Shown: positions 18,435 to 27,839 of the stretch, piece by piece | How positions within the stretch are numbered: the stretch's first letter is position 1 | How the letters are laid out: the number at the start of each line of letters is the position of its first letter | From: an uncultured Pelagibacteraceae bacterium | Lineage (GTDB): Bacteria > Pseudomonadota > Alphaproteobacteria > Pelagibacterales > Pelagibacteraceae | NCBI GenBank assembly: GCA_902524345.1 | Contig: CABZCX010000004.1 | Location: 1-64,000, forward strand | Direction of reading: 5' to 3' | Length of the DNA stretch: 64,000 bases | The notes under the pieces: model-generated | Database searches by the model: none | The model's input: the letters and a program-made list of their open reading frames with translations, nothing else | Told to the model about the DNA's origin: nothing | Position numbers and translations under genes: made by a program

Positions 18435-19350
18435 ACCTAGGCACCCTGAAAAAGTAAAAAATCCTATAAATCCGATCAAAAAAAAACCGGAATGGATAAG
18501 ATCTAAACTAGTTAACAGCAAAGAGTTTTTTATAACCAAAACAGTCGTAAACAAAAGTAATCTTGTTACTGTTTGCCAAGAAGCTAACTGTCCAAATATA
18601 ACAGAGTGTTGGAGTAAAAGGCATGCTACTTTTATGATTATGGGTGACACATGTACAAGAGCATGTGCATTTTGTGATGTTAAAACTGGTAAGCCCGAAA
18701 AACTTGATCCTTATGAAGACATTAAGATTGCTAATGCGGTTAAAAAACTTAATTTAAGACACGTCGTTATCACATCAGTTGATAGAGATGATCTTCCGGA
18801 TGGTGGTTCAAGCCACTTTAAAAAAGTAGTTGATACTATAAGAAAGAAAAATCCAAATACCACAATTGAAGTGCTCACTCCAGATTTTCTCAGAAAAGGT
18901 GACTCCTATAAAAAGTTACTTGAGGCTGATTTAGATGTATTCAATCATAATATAGAAACAGTTCCAAGACTTTATTTAAAAGTTAGACCAGGAGCTAGAT
19001 ATTTTGCATCGCTTGAACTTCTCAAGAATGCCAAGAAAGATAATAAAAAAGTTTTTACCAAGTCAGGAATTATGGTTGGGTTAGGTGAGAAACATGATGA
19101 AATAGTTCAAGTTATGGATGATTTGAGATCTGCGAATGTAGACTTTATTACTATTGGTCAATATCTACAACCTTCTGTACAACATCATCCTCTTGAAAGA
19201 TATTACCACCCAGATGAATTTAAAGAATTAGAATTAATTGCAAAATCAAAAGGGTTTCTTTTAGTTTCATCATCGCCATTAACAAGATCTTCTTATCACG
19301 CTGATGAGGATTTCTCTAAGCTCAAACAAAATAGAATTAATAGCCATTAA
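18418..19350 (+). CDS. lipA: Lipoyl synthase
   Basis: A radical SAM enzyme that inserts two sulfurs into octanoyl groups on E2 and GcvH proteins. The 310-residue protein carries both iron-sulfur motifs: the auxiliary cluster cysteines in [12 protein letters not shown] and the radical SAM motif CTRACAFC. The C-terminal RSSYHADE supplies the serine ligand of the auxiliary cluster. In many Alphaproteobacteria pdhABC and lpd lie between ftsB and lipA; here lipA overlaps ftsB by 17 bases, so those genes are elsewhere or missing. Confidence 0.96.
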   Translation: MTRKIRPRHPEKVKNPINPIKKKPEWIRSKLVNSKEFFITKTVVNKSNLVTVCQEANCPNITECWSKRHATFMIMGDTCTRACAFCDVKTGKPEKLDPYEDIKIANAVKKLNLRHVVITSVDRDDLPDGGSSHFKKVVDTIRKKNPNTTIEVLTPDFLRKGDSYKKLLEADLDVFNHNIETVPRLYLKVRPGARYFASLELLKNAKKDNKKVFTKSGIMVGLGEKHDEIVQVMDDLRSANVDFITIGQYLQPSVQHHPLERYYHPDEFKELELIAKSKGFLLVSSSPLTRSSYHADEDFSKLKQNRINSH

Positions 19351-19808
19351 TGCCTAAAGCTTCAGTTAAGCGATTAATTGAATGTAAAAAAGAGGACTTA
19401 ATTAAATTAGTTTTAGATATTGAAAAATATCCGGAGTTTGTTCCTTTTTGTTTTGATGCTAAAGTTTATGAAAACAAAAATGAAGGTGATTTAACAAAAA
19501 TAATAGCAGACTTAACTATTGGAAAAGGACCATTTAAAGATACTTATAAAAGTGATGTGGTCTTTGACAAAAACAAAGATACAATATTTGTCAAAAATAT
19601 TGAGGGTCCCTTAAATCATTTGTCTAACAATTGGACATTTACTGATAAAAAAAATGGAATTACAGAGATTACTTTTGATATTGACTTTGAAATTAAAAAC
19701 AAATTTTTGAATTCATTGATGGTTGTTTCATTTCAATTTGGATTAGAGAAAATAGCTGATGCATTCCAGAAGAGAGCAGAAAAACTATTTAGAAGCTCTA
19801 AGAATTAA
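19350..19808 (+). CDS. COQ10/RatA-like START-domain protein
   Basis: A 152-residue START-like (SRPBCC) protein of the COQ10/RatA family, thought to bind ubiquinone or related polyprenyl lipids; the ribosome-targeting toxin label RatA comes from E. coli. Visible features are KLVLDIEKYPEFVPFC near the N-terminus, the central GPFKDTYKSDV and a final amphipathic helix with ADAFQKRAEKLF. It follows lipA with a 1-base overlap, the normal alphaproteobacterial context. The last 24 bases overlap the convergent pncC gene. Confidence 0.85.
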   Translation: MPKASVKRLIECKKEDLIKLVLDIEKYPEFVPFCFDAKVYENKNEGDLTKIIADLTIGKGPFKDTYKSDVVFDKNKDTIFVKNIEGPLNHLSNNWTFTDKKNGITEITFDIDFEIKNKFLNSLMVVSFQFGLEKIADAFQKRAEKLFRSSKN

Positions 19809-20246
19809 ATTTAATGCTTTTCTAACCGTAGCTTTTTGTATTGAAGACCTGTTTTTAGCTTTAAATAGACATTTATTAACTTGTATTTTATTACCTTTTT
19901 TAACTCCAATATAAACTAGACCAACAGGTTTTTCTTTAGTGCCACCTTTTGGTCCTGCAATACCAGTTATTGAAACATTGATGTTAGCTTTAGATATTTT
20001 AGATAAATTTTTAACCATTGCTGAACAGCATTCATGACTTACAGCACCATACTTTTTAATAATATTTTTATTTACTTTTAAAACCTTAATTTTTGCTTGG
20101 TTAGAGTAGGTGACAAGACCTAAATTAAAAACTTTTGATGCACCACTAATCGAAGTTATAGAGCTGGCTAGTAACCCTCCTGTACATGATTCAGCGAGTG
20201 AAATTTTAAGTTTTTTTTTATTCAGTAGTTTTATTAAAGTTTTCAT
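19785..20246 (-). CDS. pncC: CinA C-terminal type nicotinamide-nucleotide amidohydrolase
   Basis: Deamidates nicotinamide mononucleotide to recycle pyridine nucleotides. The 153-residue protein is the stand-alone CinA C-terminal domain: SLAESCTGGLLASSI carries the catalytic serine and cysteine region, and GIAGPKGGTKEKPVGLVYIG is diagnostic. The N-terminal MoaB-like domain of full CinA is not present. It overlaps pgpA by 4 bases and the convergent COQ10-like gene by 24 bases. Confidence 0.9.
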   Translation of the reverse strand: MKTLIKLLNKKKLKISLAESCTGGLLASSITSISGASKVFNLGLVTYSNQAKIKVLKVNKNIIKKYGAVSHECCSAMVKNLSKISKANINVSITGIAGPKGGTKEKPVGLVYIGVKKGNKIQVNKCLFKAKNRSSIQKATVRKALNLILRASK

Positions 20247-20749
20247 TGGATAAAATAGTTTTTAAAAATCATAAAACAAATTAATGATAAAACAACATAA
20301 AAACCCGCACAAATATCATCCATAATTACACCAAAACTACTTTTAAATTTTTTATCAAAAAAATTTACAGGAAATGGTTTTACTATGTCAAAAAATCTAA
20401 ATAAGATAAAACAAGCACCATAAAAAATAATTGCTTCATCATAAGATTTTTCTGTTCCATGTGAAATTTCATACATATATATTGGTATAGATTGACCAAT
20501 AAACTCATCAATAACTACTTCTTTTGGATCTTTGTTTGTATTATCTCTAATATGTATCGCGACTGCTATAAAAGAAAAAAAAAAGATAATTATTAAAAAT
20601 AAAAATATCATAATTTGAGACAAATTTAATATATGAAAAAAAATATATAATAAAATCGCTGTTGCCAAAGACCCAAAAGTCCCAGGAATTTTTGGAATTC
20701 TTCCTATTCCAAACATTGTAACAAATAAGGTATTAATTCTTTTAATCAT
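20243..20749 (-). CDS. pgpA: Phosphatidylglycerophosphatase A
   Basis: Removes the phosphate from phosphatidylglycerophosphate to make phosphatidylglycerol. The 168-residue membrane protein has the PgpA motifs GRIPKIPGTFGSLATA, DPKEVVIDEFIGQ and FGVIMDDICAGFY, with three to four hydrophobic helices. It overlaps ispDF by 8 bases and pncC by 4 bases in a three-gene minus-strand operon. Confidence 0.91.
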   Translation of the reverse strand: MIKRINTLFVTMFGIGRIPKIPGTFGSLATAILLYIFFHILNLSQIMIFLFLIIIFFFSFIAVAIHIRDNTNKDPKEVVIDEFIGQSIPIYMYEISHGTEKSYDEAIIFYGACFILFRFFDIVKPFPVNFFDKKFKSSFGVIMDDICAGFYVVLSLICFMIFKNYFIQ

Positions 20750-21845
20750 ATTTTGAGATTGAAATTATCACCTCGCAAGCTATTGCTTTTTCTTTTCCTA
20801 TTAGACCTAATTTTTCTACTGTTTTACCTTTTAGATTAATTAAATCTTTATTTAAATTTGTAAGTTTAGATATAGAATTGATTATTTTATTTCTATATCT
20901 TGATACTTTAGGTTGTTCACAAATTAAATTAATATCTAAATTATTTATTGAAAAATTTGATTTATAAAGATTTTCTACAACTGGCTTTAACATTTTTGGT
21001 GATTTTATATTCTTATATTTTTTAATATTTGGAAAATATGTACCTATATCTTTTCTTCTTAATGCTCCTAAAATAGCATCAGTAATTGCGTGTAAAATTA
21101 CATCACCATCAGAATGGCCTTTTAAACCTGAATGAAAAGGTATTTTAGCTCCACCAAGAAAAAGTTTTTTATTTTTAACTAACCTATGAACATCAAATCC
21201 TAGTCCATGAAAAGTTTTTGTCGTTTTTATATCATCTAGATATGTAATTTTATTATTAGAATTTTCACCTTGGATAAATTTTATTTTGTAATTTTGATTT
21301 AGGAACAAGGTAGCTTCATCGTTAATTTTAGATTTTTCTTTTATTGCAAGTTTATATAATTCCCTAAAATTAAAGGCTTGTGGCGTTTGTGTTAATAACG
21401 AATTTTTTCTATTTAAGTTAAACACCTCATTTTTAATTTTATATTTAATAGAGTCTCTTGAATTTACGACAGGAACGACAGCCTTATTTTTTTTTAAATT
21501 TTTTGAGATATTTTTAAGTAATTTTATTGAAAAATTTGGTCTTGCAGCGTCATGAATATAAACATTTTTTGGGTTGTATTTCTTTATGAATTTTAGAGCA
21601 TTTAGGGAAGAATCTGATCTCTCTCTACCACCCTTAATGATAGTTATCAATTTTGGATATTTCTTTTTTTTAAGGTATCTCGCATTGTTTGACACAATAA
21701 CTATCTTTTTAAATAACTTAGATTTTAGTGATTTTTCAACAGAATGATCTATGATTTCTTTATTCTTGTATTTGTAAAATTGTTTAAAATTTTTACCAAA
21801 TCTCTTACTTTTTCCAGCTGCTAATATTACAAAATAGTTGTTCAT
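20742..21845 (-). CDS. ispDF: Bifunctional IspD/IspF of the MEP isoprenoid pathway
   Basis: Carries two non-consecutive MEP-pathway activities: the IspD cytidylyltransferase (about residues 1-210; LAAGKSKRFGKNFKQF, GGRERSDSSLNAL, HDAARPNFS) and the IspF cyclodiphosphate synthase (about 215-367; GLGFDVHRL and the zinc-site GHSDGDVILHAITDAILGA). This fusion is common in Alphaproteobacteria. Its start is only 26 bases from the divergent ntrY start. The dusB and ntrBC genes that often lie between ispDF and ntrY in relatives are absent here. Confidence 0.95.
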   Translation of the reverse strand: MNNYFVILAAGKSKRFGKNFKQFYKYKNKEIIDHSVEKSLKSKLFKKIVIVSNNARYLKKKKYPKLITIIKGGRERSDSSLNALKFIKKYNPKNVYIHDAARPNFSIKLLKNISKNLKKNKAVVPVVNSRDSIKYKIKNEVFNLNRKNSLLTQTPQAFNFRELYKLAIKEKSKINDEATLFLNQNYKIKFIQGENSNNKITYLDDIKTTKTFHGLGFDVHRLVKNKKLFLGGAKIPFHSGLKGHSDGDVILHAITDAILGALRRKDIGTYFPNIKKYKNIKSPKMLKPVVENLYKSNFSINNLDINLICEQPKVSRYRNKIINSISKLTNLNKDLINLKGKTVEKLGLIGKEKAIACEVIISISKYD

Positions 21846-21854
21846 TTGTTTAAA

Positions 21855-21863
21855 TGCTATAAT
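21855..21863 (+). promoter_or_regulatory. Extended -10 element of ntrY
   Basis: TGCTATAAT is a perfect extended -10 (TG-n-TATAAT). It ends 8 bases before the ntrY start codon at 21872, so transcription would begin at about the ATG, giving a leaderless or nearly leaderless message. No good -35 is needed with an extended -10. The divergent ispDF start lies at 21845. Confidence 0.5.
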
Positions 21864-21871
21864 TCTAAATT

Positions 21872-23659
21872 ATGTTAGATTTTTTGAAAAAAAATATATT
21901 TATAATCATTCTTTCTACTATCACACTATTTATTGGTTTTTTAACATTTTTAACATTCATTGATAGAAGTTTTATTGAATTAAATCAAAATAACTTACAA
22001 TTTTTATTAATTCTTAACATCATTTTACTTTTTTTATTATTTGCATTCATTTTTGTTGAAATTAAAAAATCTATTAAAAATGATATTGATAAAGATGGTT
22101 TAAATTCGAATAAAAAATATATTACTTATTTTTCACTTTTTACGTTGATACCATCAATATTGATCTCAATATTTTCATTATTCTTATTCTCATTCGCCTT
22201 AGAAAAATATTTTGATAAAAAAGTTACAACAGTTGTAAATAATTCTTATGAGCTAGCAAAAAATTATGTTCAAGAGGTAAGAAATAAAGTTGAAGCTGAT
22301 ATTATATTGATCGCTTTTGATACTAATAAAAGTGCTAATTTTCTAAATAATGATGAAAAAGAATATTTTAGATTTTTGAGAACCCAAAAACTAATAAGAA
22401 ATGTCGATGAAATACATATTATTGATAAAGATAAAAAGTTATTATTTACATCGGAACAAAAAAATAAATATCGCCCTCCAGTGGATAAAGCATTAAACCT
22501 AGTTTTAGATGATGATCGGCCTTTAAAAATTGTTGATGCTCAAAACAACATATCTGCAGCCATTATAAGGTTACAAGCTTTTGAGGATCGTTTTTTATAT
22601 GTTATTAAATTTTTAGATGAAAATATTTCTTCATATTTATCTGAGTCTCAAGAAGCAATTAATTTTTATTATACTGTAGAGGAAAGAAGTACTGGAATTA
22701 AGATTTCATTTATTTTGATTTATATCATAATAGTTACTTTACTATTATTTATATCGATTACTATTGCTATTAGATTTTCATCTAGATTTTTTAGATCAAT
22801 CAATAATCTGATATTAGCATCTACAGAAATCGGGCAAGGAAATTTAGATTCAAAAGTACCTGAAATTAAAACAGACAAGGATATGGAAATTTTGAATAAA
22901 AATTTTAATTCAATGATAAGCAGACTTAAAAATCAACAAGAAAAATTGATTATCAATGAAAGATATAAAGCTTGGGGTAATTTATCTAGAAAATTAGCTC
23001 ATGAAATTAAAAATCCCCTAACTCCAATTCAATTAACCATCGATAGAATAAAGGATAAATATACAAATAAGATTTCAAATGAGGATCAAGCTCATTTTAA
23101 AGAAAATTTAAAAATTATTAATAATCAAATTAAACAGATTGAAAATCTTGTGAATGAATTTTCTGATTTTGCAAGGATGCCAAAACCAATTTTTAAGGAA
23201 AATGATTTAAATAAAATATTAAAAGAAAATATTAGATTACTATCTGAGATAGATAGCTCTATAAAATTAGAGCTTACATCAAAAAAGAATCAAATAAGTT
23301 TAGAGTGTGATAGAGAACAAATAAATAGGGTATTTTTTAATTTAATTAAAAATTCTATAGAGAGTATTCAGCAAAAATCTGATAAAAACCCTAATTTTGA
23401 CAAGAAAATATCAATTGAAATTTTGGATAATAATGACCATATTCAAATTATTCTCATAGATAATGGTATTGGATTTAATAGCTTAAATAATAGGATTGAT
23501 GAAATTTTTACGCCATATTTTACTACTAAAAAAAATGGAACAGGATTAGGTTTATCAATTGTAAATAAAATTATAAATGATCATGGAGGCGAAATTAATT
23601 TTTACCCTATAAAAGATGGTGCAAAGATAGAAATTGATTTTAATAAAAGATGGCAATAG
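21872..23659 (+). CDS. ntrY: Two-component sensor histidine kinase NtrY
   Basis: Membrane kinase partner of NtrX, linked in relatives to nitrogen and redox or envelope responses. The 595-residue protein has N-terminal transmembrane helices (about 10-30, 43-63, 85-110), an extracytoplasmic sensor region, another helix near 275-300 and a HAMP domain. The kinase core has the H-box LAHEIKNPLTPIQLT (phospho-acceptor histidine), an N-box NSIESI region, and G-boxes DNGIGF and GTGLGLSIV. It overlaps ntrX by 10 bases. Confidence 0.94.
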   Translation: MLDFLKKNIFIIILSTITLFIGFLTFLTFIDRSFIELNQNNLQFLLILNIILLFLLFAFIFVEIKKSIKNDIDKDGLNSNKKYITYFSLFTLIPSILISIFSLFLFSFALEKYFDKKVTTVVNNSYELAKNYVQEVRNKVEADIILIAFDTNKSANFLNNDEKEYFRFLRTQKLIRNVDEIHIIDKDKKLLFTSEQKNKYRPPVDKALNLVLDDDRPLKIVDAQNNISAAIIRLQAFEDRFLYVIKFLDENISSYLSESQEAINFYYTVEERSTGIKISFILIYIIIVTLLLFISITIAIRFSSRFFRSINNLILASTEIGQGNLDSKVPEIKTDKDMEILNKNFNSMISRLKNQQEKLIINERYKAWGNLSRKLAHEIKNPLTPIQLTIDRIKDKYTNKISNEDQAHFKENLKIINNQIKQIENLVNEFSDFARMPKPIFKENDLNKILKENIRLLSEIDSSIKLELTSKKNQISLECDREQINRVFFNLIKNSIESIQQKSDKNPNFDKKISIEILDNNDHIQIILIDNGIGFNSLNNRIDEIFTPYFTTKKNGTGLGLSIVNKIINDHGGEINFYPIKDGAKIEIDFNKRWQ

Positions 23660-25005
23660 AAATTTTAATAGTTGATGATAACGCTGACATAAGAAAAATT
23701 CTTAATGAATTAATACTAGATGCAGGTTATAAAACTAGAGTTGCAGCAAATTATAATCAGGCCCTCTCAGAAATAGATAAAAAAATACCAGATGTTGCGA
23801 TCTTAGACGTCAAATTAGACAAAGGTGATAATGATGGTATTGAATTATTGTCCCATATTAAATCAAAAAATAATGATGTACCAGTAATTATAATTACTGG
23901 TCACGCTAATGTTGAACTTGCAGTAAGTGCTCTTAAACATGGTGCCTTTGAATTTATTGAAAAACCTTTTGATAAAACAAGATTGTTAAATTTTATAAAA
24001 AGAGCTGTTGAAAATTTAAATTTAAAATCACAAAATAAAGAATATGAAACAAAATTATTCTATTCTTATGATTTAGTTGGTGAAAGTAAAAATATATCCT
24101 CTATAAGAGATCAAATTGAAAAAATTTCAATTACAGAAAGCCGTATTTTAATTAATGGACCATCTGGTTCTGGAAAAGAATTAATAGCAAGAAAAATTCA
24201 TAAAAAATCTAAGAGAAATAATAAACCCTTTATTATATTAAATGGTGCTTTACTTGACTCAAATAAATATGAATTAGAGTTGTTTGGAGAGGAAAAGGAT
24301 AATGGTTCCATATCCTACGGTGCTCTTGAAAAAGCTAATGAAGGAATTTTACTAATTGATCAAGTTTCAGAAATACCATTAGCAATACAATCAAAAATTT
24401 TAAGAGTCTTAACTGACCAAAAGTTTAAAAGATTAAATGGAAGTAGTGACATAAATGTAGATGTTAGAATTATCTGTTCATCGAGTAAAGATTTAAAAGA
24501 AGAGATAAAGATAGGTAATTTCAGAGAAGATCTTTACCATCGTTTAAATGTATTTGAAATAAACGTAAAACCTTTGAACGAAAGAATTTCGGATATACCA
24601 TTGTTGATAGATTATTTTTCTCGTTTAATATCTGAAAGTTACAGTATTAGTAAGCTCGATATCGACTCTGATAATAGTTATATTTTAAACCATAATTGGA
24701 AAGGAAACGTAAGAGAATTAAGAAATTTGATTGAAAGAATAGCAATTTTACAACCAGATACTAAAGATAAAGTGTCAAATATTGTTAAAGAATCACTAAA
24801 AAATGATAGTTACGTTGAAAAAGTAAATGAAAATACTCTTTCAGTACCATTAAAAGAGGCTAGAGAAAAATTTGAAAAAGAGTATTTAACAATGCAATTA
24901 AAAAAATTTAATGGAAATATATCCAAAACAGCAAATTTTGTAGGAATGGAAAGAAGTGCTCTTCATAGAAAGCTAAAAGGCTTGGGAATAAAAGAGTTTA
25001 ATTAA
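23650..25005 (+). CDS. ntrX: Response regulator NtrX, with a degenerate AAA+ domain
   Basis: Cognate regulator of NtrY. The 451-residue protein has a receiver domain with phospho-acceptor D53 (AILDVKL), an AAA+ domain (about 140-370), and a Fis-type helix-turn-helix at the C-terminus (NGNISKTANFVGMERSALHR). Walker A is intact (GPSGSGKE, 170-177). The sigma-54 contact loop GAFTGA is missing; the site reads NGSISYGAL (219-226). Walker B reads LLIDQ, with Gln238 in place of the catalytic Glu (codon CAA at 24361). It is therefore unlikely to act as a sigma-54 ATPase activator and more likely binds DNA as a conventional regulator. Confidence 0.93.
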   Translation: MAIEILIVDDNADIRKILNELILDAGYKTRVAANYNQALSEIDKKIPDVAILDVKLDKGDNDGIELLSHIKSKNNDVPVIIITGHANVELAVSALKHGAFEFIEKPFDKTRLLNFIKRAVENLNLKSQNKEYETKLFYSYDLVGESKNISSIRDQIEKISITESRILINGPSGSGKELIARKIHKKSKRNNKPFIILNGALLDSNKYELELFGEEKDNGSISYGALEKANEGILLIDQVSEIPLAIQSKILRVLTDQKFKRLNGSSDINVDVRIICSSSKDLKEEIKIGNFREDLYHRLNVFEINVKPLNERISDIPLLIDYFSRLISESYSISKLDIDSDNSYILNHNWKGNVRELRNLIERIAILQPDTKDKVSNIVKESLKNDSYVEKVNENTLSVPLKEAREKFEKEYLTMQLKKFNGNISKTANFVGMERSALHRKLKGLGIKEFN

Positions 25006-26397
25006 ATGAATATTATTATTTGTGGTGCAGGTAGAGTAGGCTTTACCATAGCAAAACTTTTAAGTGACCAAGGTCACTCTATAACTGTTATTGATCAATC
25101 TAGTGAAGATATTCAAAAAATTAATGATAGTTTGGATGTTAAAGCTATAGTTGGAAAAGCAACATATCCTTCAATTCTTGAAAAAGCTAATGCACCAGAA
25201 ACAGATATGATAATTGCTGTAACTAGAAATGACGAAATTAACATGTTAATTTGTCAAATAGCTTATTCTATTTTTAATATACCAAAAAAAATTGCAAGAA
25301 TAAGATCCCAGGATTATTTAAATCCTAAATTTACAAGAGTGTATAATAAAGAAAATTTACCTATTGATGTTATAATCTCACCAGAAATTGAAATTGCAAA
25401 ATCTATTCAAAGAAAATTAGAGGCTCCTGGAGCTTTAGATAGTGTCCCTTTTACCGATAACAAAATTAGGTTACTTGAAATTTTGATTAGAAAAAATTGT
25501 GAGTCAATTAACATTAAATTTAATGAATTAACAAAAAAATACCCAAAGTTGGATGCTAATATAATTGCAATTAATCGAGATGAAAAATTCTTCATACCCA
25601 AAAAGACAGACGCTGTTAAGGAAAATGATAAAATTTATGTAATCATTAACTCTTTACAGATGGGTGAGACATTACAGGCTTTTGGTCATAATGAAAGAAT
25701 ATCAAAAAAAATTTTGATAATTGGTGGTGGAAACATCGGTTTTAACTTAGCAAAAAATATAGAGGAAACTTTAGACACTGTTAGAGTAAAAATAGTTGAA
25801 AAAAATAAAGAACGTGCTGAATATTTAGCAAGTCAACTTAATGATACAATTGTTATTAATGGGGATGGTTTAGATGAGGAGGTTTTAGTCGAGGCTAATA
25901 TGGAAGAGGCAGAAACTGTTTTAGCTTTGACCAATGATGATGAAGATAATCTAATGGTGAGTGTTTTAGTAGAAAAATTTACCAAAGATCAAAAAGATAT
26001 AGAGGAAAAAAGAACTATGGCTCTTATTAACAAACCTAACTATTCATTATTACAAACTTCCTTAAAGATTGATGATTTGATTGATCCAAGAATGAGTACA
26101 GTTTCAAGTATTTTAAAACATGTACACAAAGGAACTATTGAAAATGCTTATACAGTATCAAATGGTGAATTTGAAATAATTGAAGCAGAAGTTATTGAGA
26201 CGTCTGAACTAATTAATAAAGAATTAAAAAATTCAAATCTTCCAGATGAATTAAGAATCGGTGCCATATTAAGAGATGACACAGTTATTATTCCTAGATC
26301 AGATTTTATTTTTAAAAAGGATGACAGAGTTGTTTTTATTGTTAAAAAAGACACAATCCCTTTCGTTGAAAATATTTTCAGGTTAAGTTCAGTTTAA
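25006..26397 (+). CDS. trkA: Trk potassium uptake NAD-binding subunit TrkA
   Basis: Peripheral cytoplasmic regulator of the Trk potassium channel. The 463-residue protein is a tandem of two RCK modules. Rossmann motifs are IICGAGRVGFTIAKLL at residue 3 and ILIIGGGNIGFNLAKNI near 235, each followed by a TrkA_C domain (about 145-225 and 375-460). It begins on the base after the ntrX stop and is followed after 4 bases by the membrane subunit gene. The ntrYX-trkA order is conserved in Alphaproteobacteria. Confidence 0.95.
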   Translation: MNIIICGAGRVGFTIAKLLSDQGHSITVIDQSSEDIQKINDSLDVKAIVGKATYPSILEKANAPETDMIIAVTRNDEINMLICQIAYSIFNIPKKIARIRSQDYLNPKFTRVYNKENLPIDVIISPEIEIAKSIQRKLEAPGALDSVPFTDNKIRLLEILIRKNCESINIKFNELTKKYPKLDANIIAINRDEKFFIPKKTDAVKENDKIYVIINSLQMGETLQAFGHNERISKKILIIGGGNIGFNLAKNIEETLDTVRVKIVEKNKERAEYLASQLNDTIVINGDGLDEEVLVEANMEEAETVLALTNDDEDNLMVSVLVEKFTKDQKDIEEKRTMALINKPNYSLLQTSLKIDDLIDPRMSTVSSILKHVHKGTIENAYTVSNGEFEIIEAEVIETSELINKELKNSNLPDELRIGAILRDDTVIIPRSDFIFKKDDRVVFIVKKDTIPFVENIFRLSSV

Positions 26398-26401
26398 TTA
26401 C

Positions 26402-27808
26402 ATGATAAAATTACAGGTTAAATACCTTAGCTTCTTTTTTGCAGTAATTTCTTTATTATCTTTTTTCAATATAATTTATTCTTATTACTTAAATTTTTAC
26501 TTAAATTTAAACACTTACTATTACTGCTTAATTGCTTCTATTTTTCTTTCAGTGTTATTTTTTAAATTTAAATCTATTGAAAAAAAATTTTCTATTTTCG
26601 ATAAGATATTAACAGTTTTTTTTGGGTATTTACTTATACCTGTTATTCTATCAATACCTTTTTATTTTAGTATTTATAATTTAACTTTTTTAAATTCTTA
26701 TTTTGAGGCCATTTCTGGTTTTACATCTACTGGATTTACTATTTTTGAAAACATTAAACATATAGACCAAAGTATTATTTTGTGGAGATCCTCTACTCAA
26801 TGGATAGGTGGTTTGTATTTTCTTTTTTCAATCATATTCTTGATAGACATATACGACGAAAGTTTTAAAAAATCTTTAACTAATTATCTTTCATTTGATA
26901 GTAGTGAAATTTTTAAACAAGCTATTAAAATTTTCTTATTATATTCTTTTCTAACATTAATTATTTTTCTAGTTTTAAACATATTTTCCGTACGAGCTTT
27001 TAATTCATTAAATTTAGCATTTAGTTTAATATCATCAGGTGGCTTTTTACCCGATAATGATCTCACAAATATAATTAAAAATAACTCACAGATTATAATT
27101 TTATCTGTACTAATGTTGTTTTCCTTTTTTAGTATCTTCTTTAGTTATAATTTAGTTTTTTTGAGAAATAGAAATATTAACTTTTTTTATGAAGATCTTC
27201 ACTTAATTGTATATCTGACAATAATTCTATTAATTTTTCTTTTATTTTTTAGTTTTAACAATGAATTTTCTGTAAATTTTTTAGGAATTGTGAGTAGCAT
27301 GTCAAATATTGGTTTCTCAATTAAAACCGATCAAACAAATATGAGTTTAGTTTTTTTGATTTTAGTAATAATTGGTGGATCTTTTTTTTCTACAAGTTCT
27401 GGTTTGAGATTTGTAAAAATTTATTCTCTATTTAAATATTCAATCAATCAAATCTTATCGTTTAGTAAACCTAAGAACGTTTTTATGAATAAATTAATAT
27501 TTACTAATATTAATTTTAATTTTAACGAGATTAACAAATATTTTTTGACGATCATTATTTTTATTATGTCGCTTTTTATATTCACTTCTATACTTAGTAT
27601 CAGTGGAATAAGTTTTGAAAATTCTTTTAAATTATCAATTCTAACTTTAATGAATACTGTGAATTCATCTATATATGGATTAACAGATTTCAATTTTAAT
27701 AATTTACATTTTTTAACAAAATACTGTTTTATTTTATTTATGATTATCGGTAGAATTGAATTATTAACAATTTTACTAATTTTAAAAAAATTTTTATTTA
27801 AAAATTAA
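26402..27808 (+). CDS. trkH: Trk potassium uptake membrane subunit (TrkH/TrkG family)
   Basis: Channel-forming subunit for potassium import. The 468-residue, very hydrophobic protein has 10-12 predicted helices and the selectivity-filter-like loops of the SKT superfamily: SGFTSTGFTIFE (about 103-114), SLISSGGFLPDN, SMSNIGFSIKT and the last, degenerate one, TLMNTVNSSIYGLTDFN. The filter glycines of the first three repeats are visible. It lies 4 bases after trkA. The hfq-hflX genes that often follow this cluster in relatives are not here; a tRNA gene follows. Confidence 0.9.
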   Translation: MIKLQVKYLSFFFAVISLLSFFNIIYSYYLNFYLNLNTYYYCLIASIFLSVLFFKFKSIEKKFSIFDKILTVFFGYLLIPVILSIPFYFSIYNLTFLNSYFEAISGFTSTGFTIFENIKHIDQSIILWRSSTQWIGGLYFLFSIIFLIDIYDESFKKSLTNYLSFDSSEIFKQAIKIFLLYSFLTLIIFLVLNIFSVRAFNSLNLAFSLISSGGFLPDNDLTNIIKNNSQIIILSVLMLFSFFSIFFSYNLVFLRNRNINFFYEDLHLIVYLTIILLIFLLFFSFNNEFSVNFLGIVSSMSNIGFSIKTDQTNMSLVFLILVIIGGSFFSTSSGLRFVKIYSLFKYSINQILSFSKPKNVFMNKLIFTNINFNFNEINKYFLTIIIFIMSLFIFTSILSISGISFENSFKLSILTLMNTVNSSIYGLTDFNFNNLHFLTKYCFILFMIIGRIELLTILLILKKFLFKN

Positions 27809-27810
27809 TA

Positions 27811-27830
27811 TATAATTGATATGTATCAAT
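27811..27830 (+). promoter_or_regulatory. -10 element and short palindrome before tRNA-Arg
   Basis: TATAAT at 27811-27816 lies 24 bases upstream of the mature tRNA end, suitable for a tRNA promoter; a clear -35 is not visible. Overlapping it, ATTGATA and TATCAAT (27815-27830) form a 7-base inverted repeat with a 2-base loop, followed by a T-rich run that could also weakly terminate trkH transcription. Confidence 0.35.
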
Positions 27831-27839
27831 AATATTTTT

